The notes below the pieces were generated by a model. That model had not been told where the DNA came from, ran no database searches, and saw only the letters and a list, made by a program, of their open reading frames with translations. From positions 1,172,508 through 1,236,507 of the forward strand of contig NMRA01000023.1 in the NCBI GenBank assembly GCA_002633005.1: a stretch of DNA of 64,000 nt, in the 5' to 3' direction. Position numbers and translations under genes: made by a program. Origin of the DNA: Phoronis australis. Its lineage: Eukaryota > Phoronida > Phoronidae. Numbering within the stretch: position 1 is the first letter of the stretch; every line of letters begins with the position of its first letter. Shown piece after piece: positions 25,401 through 34,230 of this stretch.

Positions 25401-28400
25401 TTTAGGCAAAATGACTTTCGGCTGAAGTAAAAAAGTGTCTTACAGTGTACGCTTTACGCAATTAGTTCCTAAAAATGATTTGACATCACTTCAGCTACAC
25501 TAAAAAGGTACAGAATTAAAACAAAGTCTTCTAGACAGGAAATCATGTTGATAAATATCCACCGTGTTTTTATTGACCTAACTAACTGCCTCCACACCAA
25601 AATGCTTTCATTCTTTAAAATGATTTTCAGCTAATGTCGACTGTGGGGTTCCAGAATCTTAGCCTCGCTTGCAAGTATGACACGATAGAGCGCCTTAGTT
25701 AGACGTTTTAATTTTTCATTCCAGGAAATCATGCACAGAGTGGTACTGAGGTACATTAACAACGTGAAATTTGAGAAGAAGCGAGCGGATGTACTGAAGG
25801 AAGGTAATATCAGTTAAAGGGGAATTTCCATGTCAGTCACTCGGATCCGTTATTATTTGGCCAAATGGAACATATAACATCAATGGAGGATATAAAGTGG
25901 CATGTTAGGAGCTAAAACTGTTTCTAAAATAATGAGTTTTATGGAAAAATGAGTTGTCGCAAATCACCGACCCGTGCCCACTAAGTACTGGTGTTGACGT
26001 AGTAGTAGGAAATTACGCTGTGTGATCCGGGATACGTGAGCCCGTGCGGTTCGTCGTTAGTAAATTTCTTTGTTTAAAACTATCTATGACAATAGCTTCA
26101 AACTGGTTATCGTACCTTATATTACAATAGCATTACTGTTTAGTTCCCGCTATACCCAAAAATAGATGTATGTACATGTAAATACCCGACTCTTTGCTAG
26201 TACTGTGGCGATTGAAGTGTCAAAGGATGACGAATCTGGCTTCTCACTGGTTGACAGAACGAAACATTCTGATTGGCATTCTGATGGCCTGCTGCCTTTG
26301 TGACTGCCGCTCCTGCAGTTACAAAAGATTAAATCAATGTATTCACTCAAATTCGTCTTTTGAGACTCACTTAAGATAACGTCAGGCAACCAATAAAACA
26401 GCAAAATGATTCCTCTTATAATAAACAAGTAGGTCAAGCATGCGTTCCGAAAAAGGCAAGAATCTCGCGAAAACGCCAGAACACACAAGATTTCTCTAGA
26501 TGTCATCATTGATTACAAGGGAAGCAAGTGACCACACAAGCTTCCTCATACGTGCCTTGCCAGCACGCAGGCATCACGCAGTGGCACGCACTTTAGCATT
26601 GGTTGGTGTAACCTCAACAGCCATTGGGTAGGTTTACAACACCGTTAAAAATGGCGGACTGTGAACGATTTTTAGCCTTATCATGCAAGTGGCGTCGCTG
26701 CAGCTATTTCGTTTCTGCAGTGATGTTTAATAGCCGCGTGCTTGAAGCACATACATGTACAACAAACTCATATCTGGCCGATTTAACCGGTGTGTAATTC
26801 ATACTGTATGAATACAGGACAGTATCGTAAACAAAAGTCATCTACAGTAGAAAGATGTACTCCGAAAATGCGCAACCACAATTTCTTGGATTCACATTTC
26901 CTGAACATAATTTTTAAAGCACCGATTTGTCTGTACAACAGACCACATTTACACTTCAGTCCATCAGTCATGTCACTTTATTCGCGTAAAGCGCTACCTG
27001 TTGAGAATTCGACTAGCCAAACGCCGGTGCAAAAAAAATTCCCGAACAAAATTAAGTGATACCTGCGTGCTGGCTACTGACCACCTAGCGGCACGCAGGG
27101 AACCAGCGAGCCTCAGCGAGACCCTAACGTCTTTGAAACTACTTTGTTCGTTTGTGATCTTACTCATCAGCCCCATTCAATGCATGCACACTGCGTGTCA
27201 CGTGTCATTCATGTACGGTGCCACTTCTTCAGAGATGGCCTTGAGAAAGAAAGTAATGCCAGCCCTTAGTTACTTTTTTGTATTTTCCATTAATTTACTA
27301 AAATATAAAGTAAATTTTCAAAATATGATGGGAAACACGATATTTCTTTATGTAGGTTGGGGTACATGTGATCATGATCTCTTGCGAACATTTTGTCCCG
27401 TCAGCACGCATCTTTTGGTCACATCAGGTCACGTAATGTGACCAAAAAGATGGCGTGCTGACGGGACAAAAGGATCGTAACATATTTCCACGCCTCACTG
27501 AAAAAGATATATTTATACACACAATGGAGATCAAGGGTAAGACCCCCACTGTTAAGTCTGATTGGATTTCTGTGTTTAACTCGTGGTCCCGATGCCTCAG
27601 TGGCAAGAGCGTTTGCACGGTTAGCAGAAGGTCCTGGGTTCGAGTCCCGGTGGGGTGCAGAAATCTTTTCGGACTTATATTCATTAGGACACGTGATGTG
27701 ACCAAACAGATGGCGTGCTGATGGAACAAATTGTTCGCAACATATTTCCACTCCTCACTGAAAATGATATATTTATACACATCATGATCTCTGTTCTACT
27801 GCGATTATACTTACAGCAGTGTATTACCTGTCAGTAATTGAAATGTTGTAATTGCCATGGAGTTATTCTTCCAAATGTAGTTTTCTTCTACTTATTCGGG
27901 ATGTCTTCAATATAAAGTTGAACTTTCTCTATTTTTTCCGTTTGTTATTTTTATGCAATCTTTCGTTTTAGAGATAAACGAAGTTCGTGACGATTTACAC
28001 CATTATTTAGAACGATCACTAACAGAAATTAGAAGCAAATTGGACAGTTTTTCGGCTATGATGGAGAACATGGCAAAACTCGTTGAACCAGCAAGCAATC
28101 ATGCACAAACGCTTGCAAAAAGTGGAACTACAGAGCCACGTGGAGACGGAAATGCTGCAGGATATGATGATAACGCTCAGGTCATAAGCTCTGACGATGG
28201 AGTTTCTAGGGATCAAAATGGCTCAAGTCACGCGCCAGACAGTAGTTCTGGCAGTAGTACCAGGTGGAGCGACGATAGAATACAGAGGACGACGTTAAAA
28301 TCTCGACAACAGTTAAGAGCAGTACTTGAAAATGCAAGGACAGGAAATTCTCAAGAGGCGTTCGGTGGTTTAAAGACATCTCAAGCAAGTGAAATTTTGC

Positions 28401-28525
28401 TTATACCCGATCGTCTACAGGGACGAGCTTTATCAAAAAGACTGAACGATTCCTTGCCACAATCGGCTTCTGCGAGACAATACAATATGGCAAATGGCTA
28501 TGTACATCACGGTGGGAACCGCTAG
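10256..28525 (+). CDS. TRPC-type transient receptor potential channel (5' incomplete)
   Basis: Nine exons (10256-10417, 11396-11560, 11951-12122, 12963-13148, 14882-15128, 15582-15810, 19964-20131, 25725-25803, 27972-28525) all have AG/GT borders and matching phases, giving 653 residues to the stop. TRPC channels are tetrameric, plasma-membrane, calcium-permeable cation channels activated downstream of phospholipase C. Seen here: the pre-S1 block [11 protein letters not shown] (about residues 41-51), hydrophobic S1-S6, the S4-S5 region [15 protein letters not shown], a pore with [10 protein letters not shown] (319-328), S6 with NMLIAMM, and the TRP box EWKFAR (393-398) followed by [13 protein letters not shown]. 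The C-terminus has a predicted helical segment ([17 protein letters not shown]) and a polar, Ser-rich tail of about 150 residues. The TRP box and following proline motif look most like TRPC3/6/7, but the pore is atypical. The N-terminal ankyrin repeats are missing and expected upstream. Confidence 0.9.
11396..11560 (+). CDS. TRPC exon B (pre-S1 and S1-like segment)
   Basis: Acceptor ttgcttgcag, donor gtatgg, phase 0, 55 residues. The [16 protein letters not shown] block matches the FVAHPNCQ-type segment of TRPC proteins. A strongly hydrophobic stretch ends in YFFAPNSK, as in the family. Confidence 0.9.
11951..12122 (+). CDS. TRPC exon C (S1-S2 region)
   Basis: Acceptor ttttttag, donor gtacgt, enters in phase 0 and leaves in phase 1. 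Contains [20 protein letters not shown], a typical TRPC transmembrane segment, and a short Ser/Thr loop. Confidence 0.88.
12498..12665 (+). repeat. Dispersed repeat, partial copy 3, in TRPC intron
   Basis: Shares GGACTTCGTGAAA, GTGGCCGACCT and AATCCTGAATA-type words in order with 5295-5475. It lies in the intron before exon D. Confidence 0.55.
12963..13148 (+). CDS. TRPC exon D (S2-S3 region)
   Basis: Acceptor tttgcag, donor gtaagt, phase 1 to phase 1. Contains [14 protein letters not shown] and [20 protein letters not shown], the signature TRPC block before S3. Confidence 0.92.
13380..13905. other. Intronic stretch with repeated CTCTTTCGGA motif and a hairpin
   Basis: The word TCTTTCGGA occurs near 13406, 13450, 13836 and 13894, and its reverse complement near 13815. 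Positions 13813-13845 form a perfect 12-bp-arm hairpin with a 9-nt loop. A 122-codon open frame (13560-13928) overlaps but matches no family I know. Confidence 0.5.
14882..15128 (+). CDS. TRPC exon E (S4, S4-S5 linker, S5)
   Basis: Acceptor tttctag, donor gtaagt, phase 1 to phase 2. Contains [20 protein letters not shown] and [19 protein letters not shown], diagnostic TRPC S4-S5 sequence, then an extracellular NKNENAFF stretch. Confidence 0.94.
15582..15810 (+). CDS. TRPC exon F (pore helix, selectivity filter, S6)
   Basis: Acceptor attttcag, donor gtaaat, phase 2 to phase 0. The pore motif reads [10 protein letters not shown], where TRPC members usually have LFW..FGL. The loop to S6 is long and polar, with [12 protein letters not shown]6 ends [17 protein letters not shown], which is typical. 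Confidence 0.92.
16386..16572. mobile_element. Foldback element of about 187 bp with 12-bp target duplication
   Basis: Arms at about 16421-16488 and 16507-16571 are near-perfect inverted repeats around a spacer of about 18 nt. ATCTTCTTTAAT occurs at both 16374-16385 and 16573-16584, which looks like a 12-bp duplication made on insertion. It sits directly against the left end of the larger TIR element at 16582. No coding capacity. Confidence 0.75.
16582..19717. mobile_element. TIR DNA transposon of about 3.1 kb in TRPC intron
   Basis: The left end begins AATGGGGCTATTCGGA at 16582. The exact reverse complement ends at 19717. Farther in, TGTACTAGTGGTGAT (about 16622-16636) matches the inverted copy near 19660-19675 at similar distance. 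The arms are therefore about 60 bp, with gaps. Internal frames are short and I do not recognise a transposase, so it is either non-autonomous or badly decayed. It fills most of the intron between TRPC exons F and G. Confidence 0.75.
19964..20131 (+). CDS. TRPC exon G (TRP box)
   Basis: Acceptor ttgttaag, donor gtattc, phase 0 to phase 0, 56 residues. Contains [19 protein letters not shown] and [19 protein letters not shown] is the TRP box that couples S6 to the cytoplasmic domains. Ends with a Cys/Lys-rich CGTCRKK. Confidence 0.94.
20132..21815. other. TRPC intron, nothing recognised
   Basis: AT-rich intronic DNA between exon G and the relic transposon. No exon or repeat was identified. Confidence 0.5.
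21820..24980 (-). mobile_element. Academ-like DNA transposon relic of about 3.15 kb
   Basis: Inverted ends at about 21828-21876 and 24924-24974 share GTATTTGAT, then AARATRGCGG, then AAAATTC(C)AGAAC in reverse-complement order. Between them, on the minus strand, lies a decayed transposon gene (22430-24740). The size and internal orientation match the relic at 622-3785. It is inserted in the intron between TRPC exons G and H, opposite to the host gene. The superfamily assignment rests on the nuclease-like motifs, not on a target duplication, which I could not fix. Confidence 0.65.
22430..24740 (-). pseudogene. Decayed XPG/FEN1-like nuclease protein of a transposon
   Basis: Several minus-strand fragments in different frames line up, right to left, with a multicopy metazoan protein family. 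They are [17 protein letters not shown] and [12 protein letters not shown] (about 24540-24400), KETGGLTHG and EEQRALW (24300-24240), SAQHKEA (near 24160), DPLLLFQ (near 23850), [13 protein letters not shown] (near 23780), [11 protein letters not shown] (near 23570-23540), [12 protein letters not shown] (near 23290-23255), [14 protein letters not shown] (near 23110-23070), [12 protein letters not shown] (near 22850), and a C-terminal CXC-like [14 protein letters not shown] (near 22635-22595). VVFDG, the acidic EDTD and the GCxTTSxxxGxG helix resemble the N, I and H3TH blocks of FEN1/XPG nucleases. Multiple frameshifts and stops show the copy is dead. The nuclease reading is inference. Confidence 0.7.
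25725..25803 (+). CDS. TRPC exon H (C-terminal helix)
   Basis: Acceptor ttccag, donor gtaata, phase 0 to phase 1. Encodes [20 protein letters not shown], matching the EIMKRLIKRYVLQ-type helix after the TRP domain of TRPC channels (calmodulin/IP3-receptor-binding neighbourhood in known members). Confidence 0.88.
25804..27370. other. TRPC intron, nothing recognised
   Basis: No exon, RNA or clear repeat was identified. Short open frames on both strands overlap each other and show no family resemblance. Confidence 0.45.
27383..27780 (-). mobile_element. tRNA-like-containing repeat with internal inverted arms and 12-bp duplication
   Basis: ATCATGATCTCT occurs at both 27371-27382 and 27781-27792, consistent with a target duplication. 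A unit containing GTGACCAAAMAGATGGCGTG is present twice in direct orientation (about 27436-27540 and 27699-27780) and once inverted (27391-27424). The first direct copy and the inverted copy make a hairpin with about 34-bp arms. Between the direct copies, 27588-27660 looks tRNA-derived. Minus-strand frames with HPTGTRTQ or RDSNPGP are read-through of this repeat, not a gene. Confidence 0.7.
27588..27660 (+). repeat. tRNA-like (SINE head) sequence, not a functional tRNA
   Basis: Has an A-box-like GATGCCTCAGTGG and a near-perfect B box GGTTCGAGTCC with a five-pair T stem. The first seven bases do not pair with the last seven, so no proper acceptor stem forms. Best read as the tRNA-derived part of a SINE. 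Confidence 0.7.
27972..28525 (+). CDS. TRPC exon I (last coding exon)
   Basis: Acceptor cgttttag, phase 1, 184 codons with the stop at 28523-28525. It begins with a charged predicted-helical segment of the type that assembles TRPC tetramers. It continues into a Ser/Asp/Gly-rich disordered stretch ([19 protein letters not shown]) and a basic tail. The tail has no resemblance I can name. The first AATAAA downstream is near 29779, so the 3' UTR may exceed 1.2 kb. Confidence 0.85.
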
Positions 28526-29780
28526 TTCTACATGTATGTAACTTAGACAAGTCAATCAATTTTCAAGTCAAATTTGTCACTTAGTCTACCGCTTATGTGT
28601 TTTTCAGTCTTAAGTTATTTTAATATCAGAAGTCCTAAAGAGTCGTATTTCGTGTGCAGTACGTGTTTCGGTTATTTGATAAGTCAGACTATGTTTCTAG
28701 GATTTCACGTTCTCCGCGTATTTAGCTTTGTAGGGAATGCTTGCTCGTAACAGTTGGTGTCATTGATTGGGTTGTCGATTATGCCTAAAGAGAATCGTTG
28801 TTTCTCTAAATCGGGATAGTGTTCAGTAAATGCCTCGCGACTAGAAACATCTAGCCAAAATCACGTGTTCTCAATTGAAATACATTACAATATCTCAAGT
28901 AATCTCGCGAAGACTCAGTTGCTTTTTAGTGTAGGTCCCAGCGTTACTGAACTCTACCCGGGTGAGCTACTTACTTCACGCTTGATACGTTTCCAGCTTC
29001 TGATTAGTTTGCACTATACCTCGCTTCCGTTAATCTCACTTCGGATGGCGAGAATTTGCCGGAGGCAGATTGCACCCTAGCATTGAAACACAACATTGAA
29101 AATATGTAGCTTAGTGGGTAAAAAACTGGCCAATTAGAATCTGACCGAAAATTAACGTCATTAGAAACTACACTCTACATGTACATTCCCACTCGACTAA
29201 AACAATACGGATATTGCCGTTATTCCATTATTTTGGGCTGCTTACTTTATGGAACAATATACATGTAAATGTCGGCTTTCAGCTCCATGAAATAGAGCGT
29301 CACTGTTTGTGCTGTTTCCTTTATCTATTGTTCTTCTTCCGTGAAGTTTCGTGCAGTTCATTAAAGTAGCTGAATTAGTGTCATTTTGTTAGGAGTTTCT
29401 AGTGTTTTCTTTCAAACCGAAATTAGGCTGAGCAAATTTTGCTTCGTTGAAGCTGCCACCAACTTGCCTGAGATGTTTAAAAAATCGATCATATGTTGCC
29501 TGCATATGTTTCGAGAGAACTGTTTTGAAAGTTGCTGATAGTATTTTCTTCGTTACAAAAATGAGAGAGACGGATGCAGGAAATAGCTTTTGTTAGAAGT
29601 TTTTTTTCACTTTAACGGCTGTAACGGTTGACCACCAGATTGTGTATGCACCCCAGTTTTGGTTGGGAGCTCTACATAATACTATTGTTGGTTTCGTGAC
29701 CAGGTAACGATCAGAACAAACCGAGAGGTGTTTGACTTCGAGACTGACATAAAATTTTCACACATTTCTAAACTATGAAA
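28526..29780 (+). other. Probable TRPC 3' UTR, no gene seen
   Basis: Follows the TRPC stop. No AATAAA before about 29779; an ATTAAA lies near 29360. Short open frames look random. Confidence 0.4.
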
Positions 29781-29798
29781 TAAAGATCGAGTAGCCAT

Positions 29799-30155
29799 GC
29801 CAACGTATCAACAAACTGGCTGAAGACAAAAAGGACACCAGCAGTGCCTTGTTTATTAACACTGGTCACACAATATGGTTTCCTGAAGTCAAAATTCTTG
29901 ATCGTTACAATAACTATGTCAAACTCTCAATACCCTAGGCCATCGACACCCAGGACTTCCATGCTGATAGGTCACTCAGTAGGAATATTGGAGCGTGCAG
30001 GCTGTAGTTGCGGTAGATAACTTGTTAGTTGACAGATCTTGTGTCATGCTCTGTGATGTGAAGTGAGTATTCTGTTACGGTATTTTGTTCCATTCCGTTT
30101 GACCATTTTACCTGAGGATGGTATTTCCCTAATATCGAAACGTCGTCCATGCTGC
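29799..30155 (+). pseudogene. GIY-YIG/Penelope-like retroelement 3' relic
   Basis: One frame reads SALFINTGHTIWFPEVKILD, a TAG stop at 29934, then AIDTQDFHADRSLSRNIGA. The SAL..H...TGH.I.....KILDR and following EAIHI...LNRD.G pattern is the end of a GIY-YIG-type endonuclease found at the C-terminus of Penelope-like and related retroelements. It is followed by CCTGAGGATGG...CGAAACGTCG, a tail often seen after such domains. Only a fragment remains and it carries a stop. Confidence 0.5.
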
Positions 30156-31473
30156 ACTCTTGGGTCGCTTTTGTTTACAACTTCTTACAAATAGATATAT
30201 GAGAATGGAGACGCGTCGAGCAGTCACGTGATGGCAATTTGGCAGCGCCAACACCAATATGAATAAGGTGACTACGTGCTGTATGAGGCGTTTTCCCAGC
30301 TTTGACTGCCGCTTCACGGCAGATTGCGAGCGTGTAATTTGCCTCAAGTATACTCACCGTCAGGGGTGCGCTATAGAGTTGTATGTACACTTGATTTATC
30401 ATCAATGCGAGAACGTCTTCATATTGTGTTCAGCTACTACTAGCTACCCAGGAGAATCACACTAACCACGTTTGTTAGGTTCGAGTATGTTTTAGCAAAA
30501 GCCAATGTATGATCTACTTTTCTATTAAAGCTGGAGGTTCAGCTATTTATTTTATTTTAATTTACCAGTACACGGTAACCTTTCTGCTGAATTGTTATTG
30601 TGATTGTTTCGTGTAAAAAATACGTAACGCATTAACTCTGATTAGGCGGTAGTTTAGTTCTACTTTTAATGGGCATGCAAAATGTATTTCCGCTTCAAAG
30701 TATCTAAAGTATTATGGTAATTGAACTGACTTGTCTTGGACCGACTTGTTCTTGTAGGGATCTATCACTTACTGTTTTTAAATGAACATGCATGTATTTG
30801 ATACGCTTTCATATCAATCATTAAACATAACAAATATAATGTTCTCTACTAATCCCTCAGTATGGTTCTTTTTTACTTTTAAGTGGTTTATATTAGTCTT
30901 ACTAGTACCTATTTACGACAAAATTGCTGTTTCAAAACACAAGCGCGCGCGACTTTGAAATCAAGTTGAAATATACAATTTTTAATAGCGTTTAGAGATT
31001 TTTATTGTAGGTTATTCAGGATGCCTTCTGAAGAATCTGTTCATTCTTGGTATTGTACTCTTCGCCACGCTGGAAAACAAGGTGCGAAACTAAAAAAGAA
31101 CTATGAAAATAGCTTTATTATTTATTTTGGTCTGAGTTTTTTTTAAATTGATGCGGTGATGGGATACTTTCGCTGTCCATATTTTCAAAAACAAAGTCAT
31201 ATGTTGTTAGTTAAAATGGGAAAAACAAAAACACTCTTATGAGTTTACATGTTCCTGTATATTTTCTTTTTTTAGTGTGAACTCACGTCAAGTATCTTTA
31301 ATTCTTTGCTTGTATACACTATGGTCTTTCCGGATAAGTGTCAAATGTCACTTCTCACTTGATGATCCCAAATTTAAAGCAACCAATTCGAGATCAAACT
31401 CAAATTTTTTAGTTCAAATTTGTGTCAGAACTCGAGTTTGGAGATTAAACTTCGTACTCGGGAAGTGACTAAG
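30156..31473. other. Intergenic, nothing recognised
   Basis: Overlapping short open frames on both strands near 30130-30465 cancel each other as evidence. No conserved domain seen. Confidence 0.45.
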
Positions 31474-31986
31474 GTATGATGGCCGTTGGGAGGAAATCGT
31501 CGCCGGAAAAATACGAGCGTAATTATGTACACTACGCCGTTATTTACGCCATTAATTACGCGTAAAACTACTAGCGTAGTTTAATTCTTTACAGGGGAAA
31601 ATTACACTCGTAATGTAGTTTAAACTCTTAGCCAATGACGTTCGGTATTACAACTCACGGTCGCGCATTCATGGAAATACTTATTTACTGACGGGTTACA
31701 TGTCTACGCTACGAACGGTCAATCATGGCGGATCAAATCGCTGCTGCAATGTCAGCGACTTGTGCATGAACGAGCTGCTCAGCAACAGTCGTGTAAGTTA
31801 GGTTAACACTGCGTTGGTGTAAATTTGGAACGTTCTTAAGGTATTTTATGAGCTTAATTTACGGCGACATTTCCCCCATTTAATTTAGGGGCGTAATTGT
31901 ACTGCAACATTTTTGCAATTTAATTTACACTCGTAATTACGAGCGTAATTTTACGGTGACACTTTCCCCTCAACGGCCCACCATAC
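31474..31986. mobile_element. MITE of about 513 bp with CGTAATTA-rich ends
   Basis: The left end GTATGATGGCCGTTGGGAGG and the reverse complement of the right end (GTATGGTGGGCCGTTGAGG) match. The inverted similarity runs on for about 60 bp through CCG.AAAATTACG.GCGTAATTA. The inner sequence repeats CGTAATTA and TTACG several times. No open frame. A target duplication was not clear. Confidence 0.75.
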
Positions 31987-32237
31987 TCAGGACCCTGTCA
32001 CGCCAAATTCGTCATCAGATCTTCTGAGCCCCAACATCTTGGTGAAAGTGGCTCGGTGCGGGCGGAGACGGGCCACTTTAGTCAAAACCTTGTCCCGAGT
32101 GTGAGTTTCCTACTCAGACTGCACAACGCGTAATCAGTTTCAAGTGGTTTTCGTGGTCACACTGACAGCTACGTGTACTTTTGTGAGAGAGCGACATGAA
32201 TTTCGTGTGCTTTGTCCCTTGAAGTAGACTTGCGTTT

Positions 32238-32293
32238 TAATAGTAATAATAGTAATAGTTATTATTATTATCACGATTAGTATTTTTACCATC

Positions 32294-32338
<45 letters not shown>

Positions 32339-32411
32339 GCTACTACTCATCATTATCATCATCATTACTATTATCATTATTATTATTATTATTATTATTA
32401 GCAGTAGCAGC

Positions 32412-32441
<30 letters not shown>
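32238..32441. repeat. Compound microsatellite of TAA/TAC/TCA/TTA/TAG triplets
   Basis: Successive runs of (CTA)n, (TCA)n, (TTA)n and (GTA)n merge directly into the 22-bp minisatellite. Confidence 0.95.
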
Positions 32442-32445
<4 letters not shown>

Positions 32446-32455
32446 AAGTCTGTAT

Positions 32456-32500
<45 letters not shown>

Positions 32501-34230
32501 AGTCTGTATTGATGCACAATGAAGTTTGTATTGATATATAGTGAAGTCTGTATTGATATATAGTGAAATCTGTATTGATTTTTAGTGAGGTCTGCGTTGA
32601 TATATAGTGAAGTCTGTATTTATTTACAATGACGTCTATGCTGATATACAGTGAAGTCTGTATTGATATGTAGTGAAGTCTGTATAGATATATAGGGAAG
32701 TCTGTATTGATATATAGTGAAATCTGTATTGATATATAGTGAAGTCTGCATTGATATATAGTGAAGTCTGTGTTGATATACAATGAAGTCTATATTCATA
32801 TACGGTGAAGTCTGTATTGATATACAGTGAAGTCTGTGTTGATGTATAGTGAAGTCTGTGTTGATATACAGTGAAATCTGTGTTGATATACAGTGAAGTC
32901 TGTGTTGATATACTGTGAAGTCTGTGTTGATACACAGTGAAGTCTCTGTTGATATACTGTGAAGTCTGTGTTGATGAACAGTTAAGTCTTTATTGATATA
33001 CAATGAAATCTGTGTTGATATACAATGAAGTCTGTGTTGATATACAGTGAAGTATGTTTAGATTTACGATAAAGTCTGTGTTGATATAAAGTAAAGTCTG
33101 AGTTGATATACAGTGAAGTCTGTGTTGATATACGGTGAAGTCTGTGTTTATGTATAGGGAATTCTGTATTAATATATAATGAAGTCTGTATTGATGTATA
33201 GTTAAATCTGTATTGATATATAGTGAAGTCTGTATTGATATACAGTGAATTCTGTGTTGATATACTGTGAAGTCTGTTGATATACAGTGAATTCCGTGTT
33301 TATATACAATGAAGTCTGACTTTATTTATAGCGAAGTCTGGATTGATATATAGTTAAGTCTGTATTGATGTATAGTGAAATCTGGATTGATATATAGTTA
33401 AGTCTGTATTGATATGTAGTGAAATCTGGATTGATATACAGTGAAATCTCGGTTGATATACTGTGAAGTCTGTGTTGATATACAGTGAATTCTGAGTTGA
33501 TATACAGTGTAGTCTGTGTTGATAAACAGTGAATTCTGAGTTGATATACAGTGTAGTCTGTACTGATATACAGTGAAGTCTGTGTTGAAAAACAGTGAAG
33601 TCTGAGTTTTATACCGTGTATTCTGTGTTGATATACAGTGTAGTCTGTATTAATGTACCGCAAAGTCTGTATTGATGTACAGTGAAGTCTGTATTGAAAT
33701 AGAGTGAAGACTATGTTGATATACAGTGAAGTCTGTGTTAATATACAGTGAAATCTGTGTTGATATACAGTGAAGTCTGTGTTGATATACGGTGAAGTCT
33801 GTGTTGATATACTGTGAAGTCTGTGTTGATATACTATGAAGTCTGTGTTGAGACACAGTGAAGTCTCTGTTGATATACTGTGAAGTCTGTGTTGATGAAC
33901 AGTGAAGTCTTCATTTGTATACAATGAAATCTGTGTTGATATACAGTGAAGTCTGATTTGATATACAGTGAAGTCTGTGTTGATATACAGTGAAGTCTGA
34001 GTTTTATACAGTGTATTCTGTGTTGATATACAGTGTAGTCTGTATTGATGTACTGCGAAGTCTGTATTGATGTACAGTGAAGTCTTTATTGAAATACAGT
34101 GAAGTCTGTATTGAAATACAGTGAAGTCTATGTTGATATACATGTATAGTGAAGTCTGTATTGATATATAGTGAATTCTGTATTGATATATAGTAAAGTC
34201 TGTATTGATATATAGTGAAATCTATCTTAA
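32442..34230. repeat. 22-bp minisatellite array, about 80 copies
   Basis: The consensus unit is close to CAGTGAAGTCTGTGTTGATA plus TA. The left part favours TAGTGAAGTCTGTATTGATA plus TA. A (TA)n run at about 32456-32497 interrupts the start, and looks like an expansion of the unit's own GATATA end. Because 22 is not a multiple of 3, a stop-free minus-strand unit stays open in all three frames and gives long spurious peptides with a 22-residue period. Blocks with shared variants recur at about 396 bp and 921 bp offsets, so the array has higher-order structure. Confidence 0.95.

Noticed and set aside
27588-27660. Functional tRNA gene
   Set aside because: B box and T arm are good but no acceptor stem pairs, and it lies inside a repeat.
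27419-27780. 110- and 118-codon minus-strand ORFs with RDSNPGP and HPTGTRTQ
   Set aside because: These are translations of the tRNA-like repeat, a familiar source of false genes.
33322-34143. 273-codon minus-strand ORF and similar ones at 32343-33003
   Set aside because: They are reading-frame by-products of the 22-bp minisatellite, whose unit is stop-free on the minus strand; the peptide repeats every 22 residues and no start, splice or domain evidence exists.
32456-34230. CRISPR-like array
   Set aside because: The 22-bp units are contiguous with no unique spacers, and the window is clearly from an animal genome.
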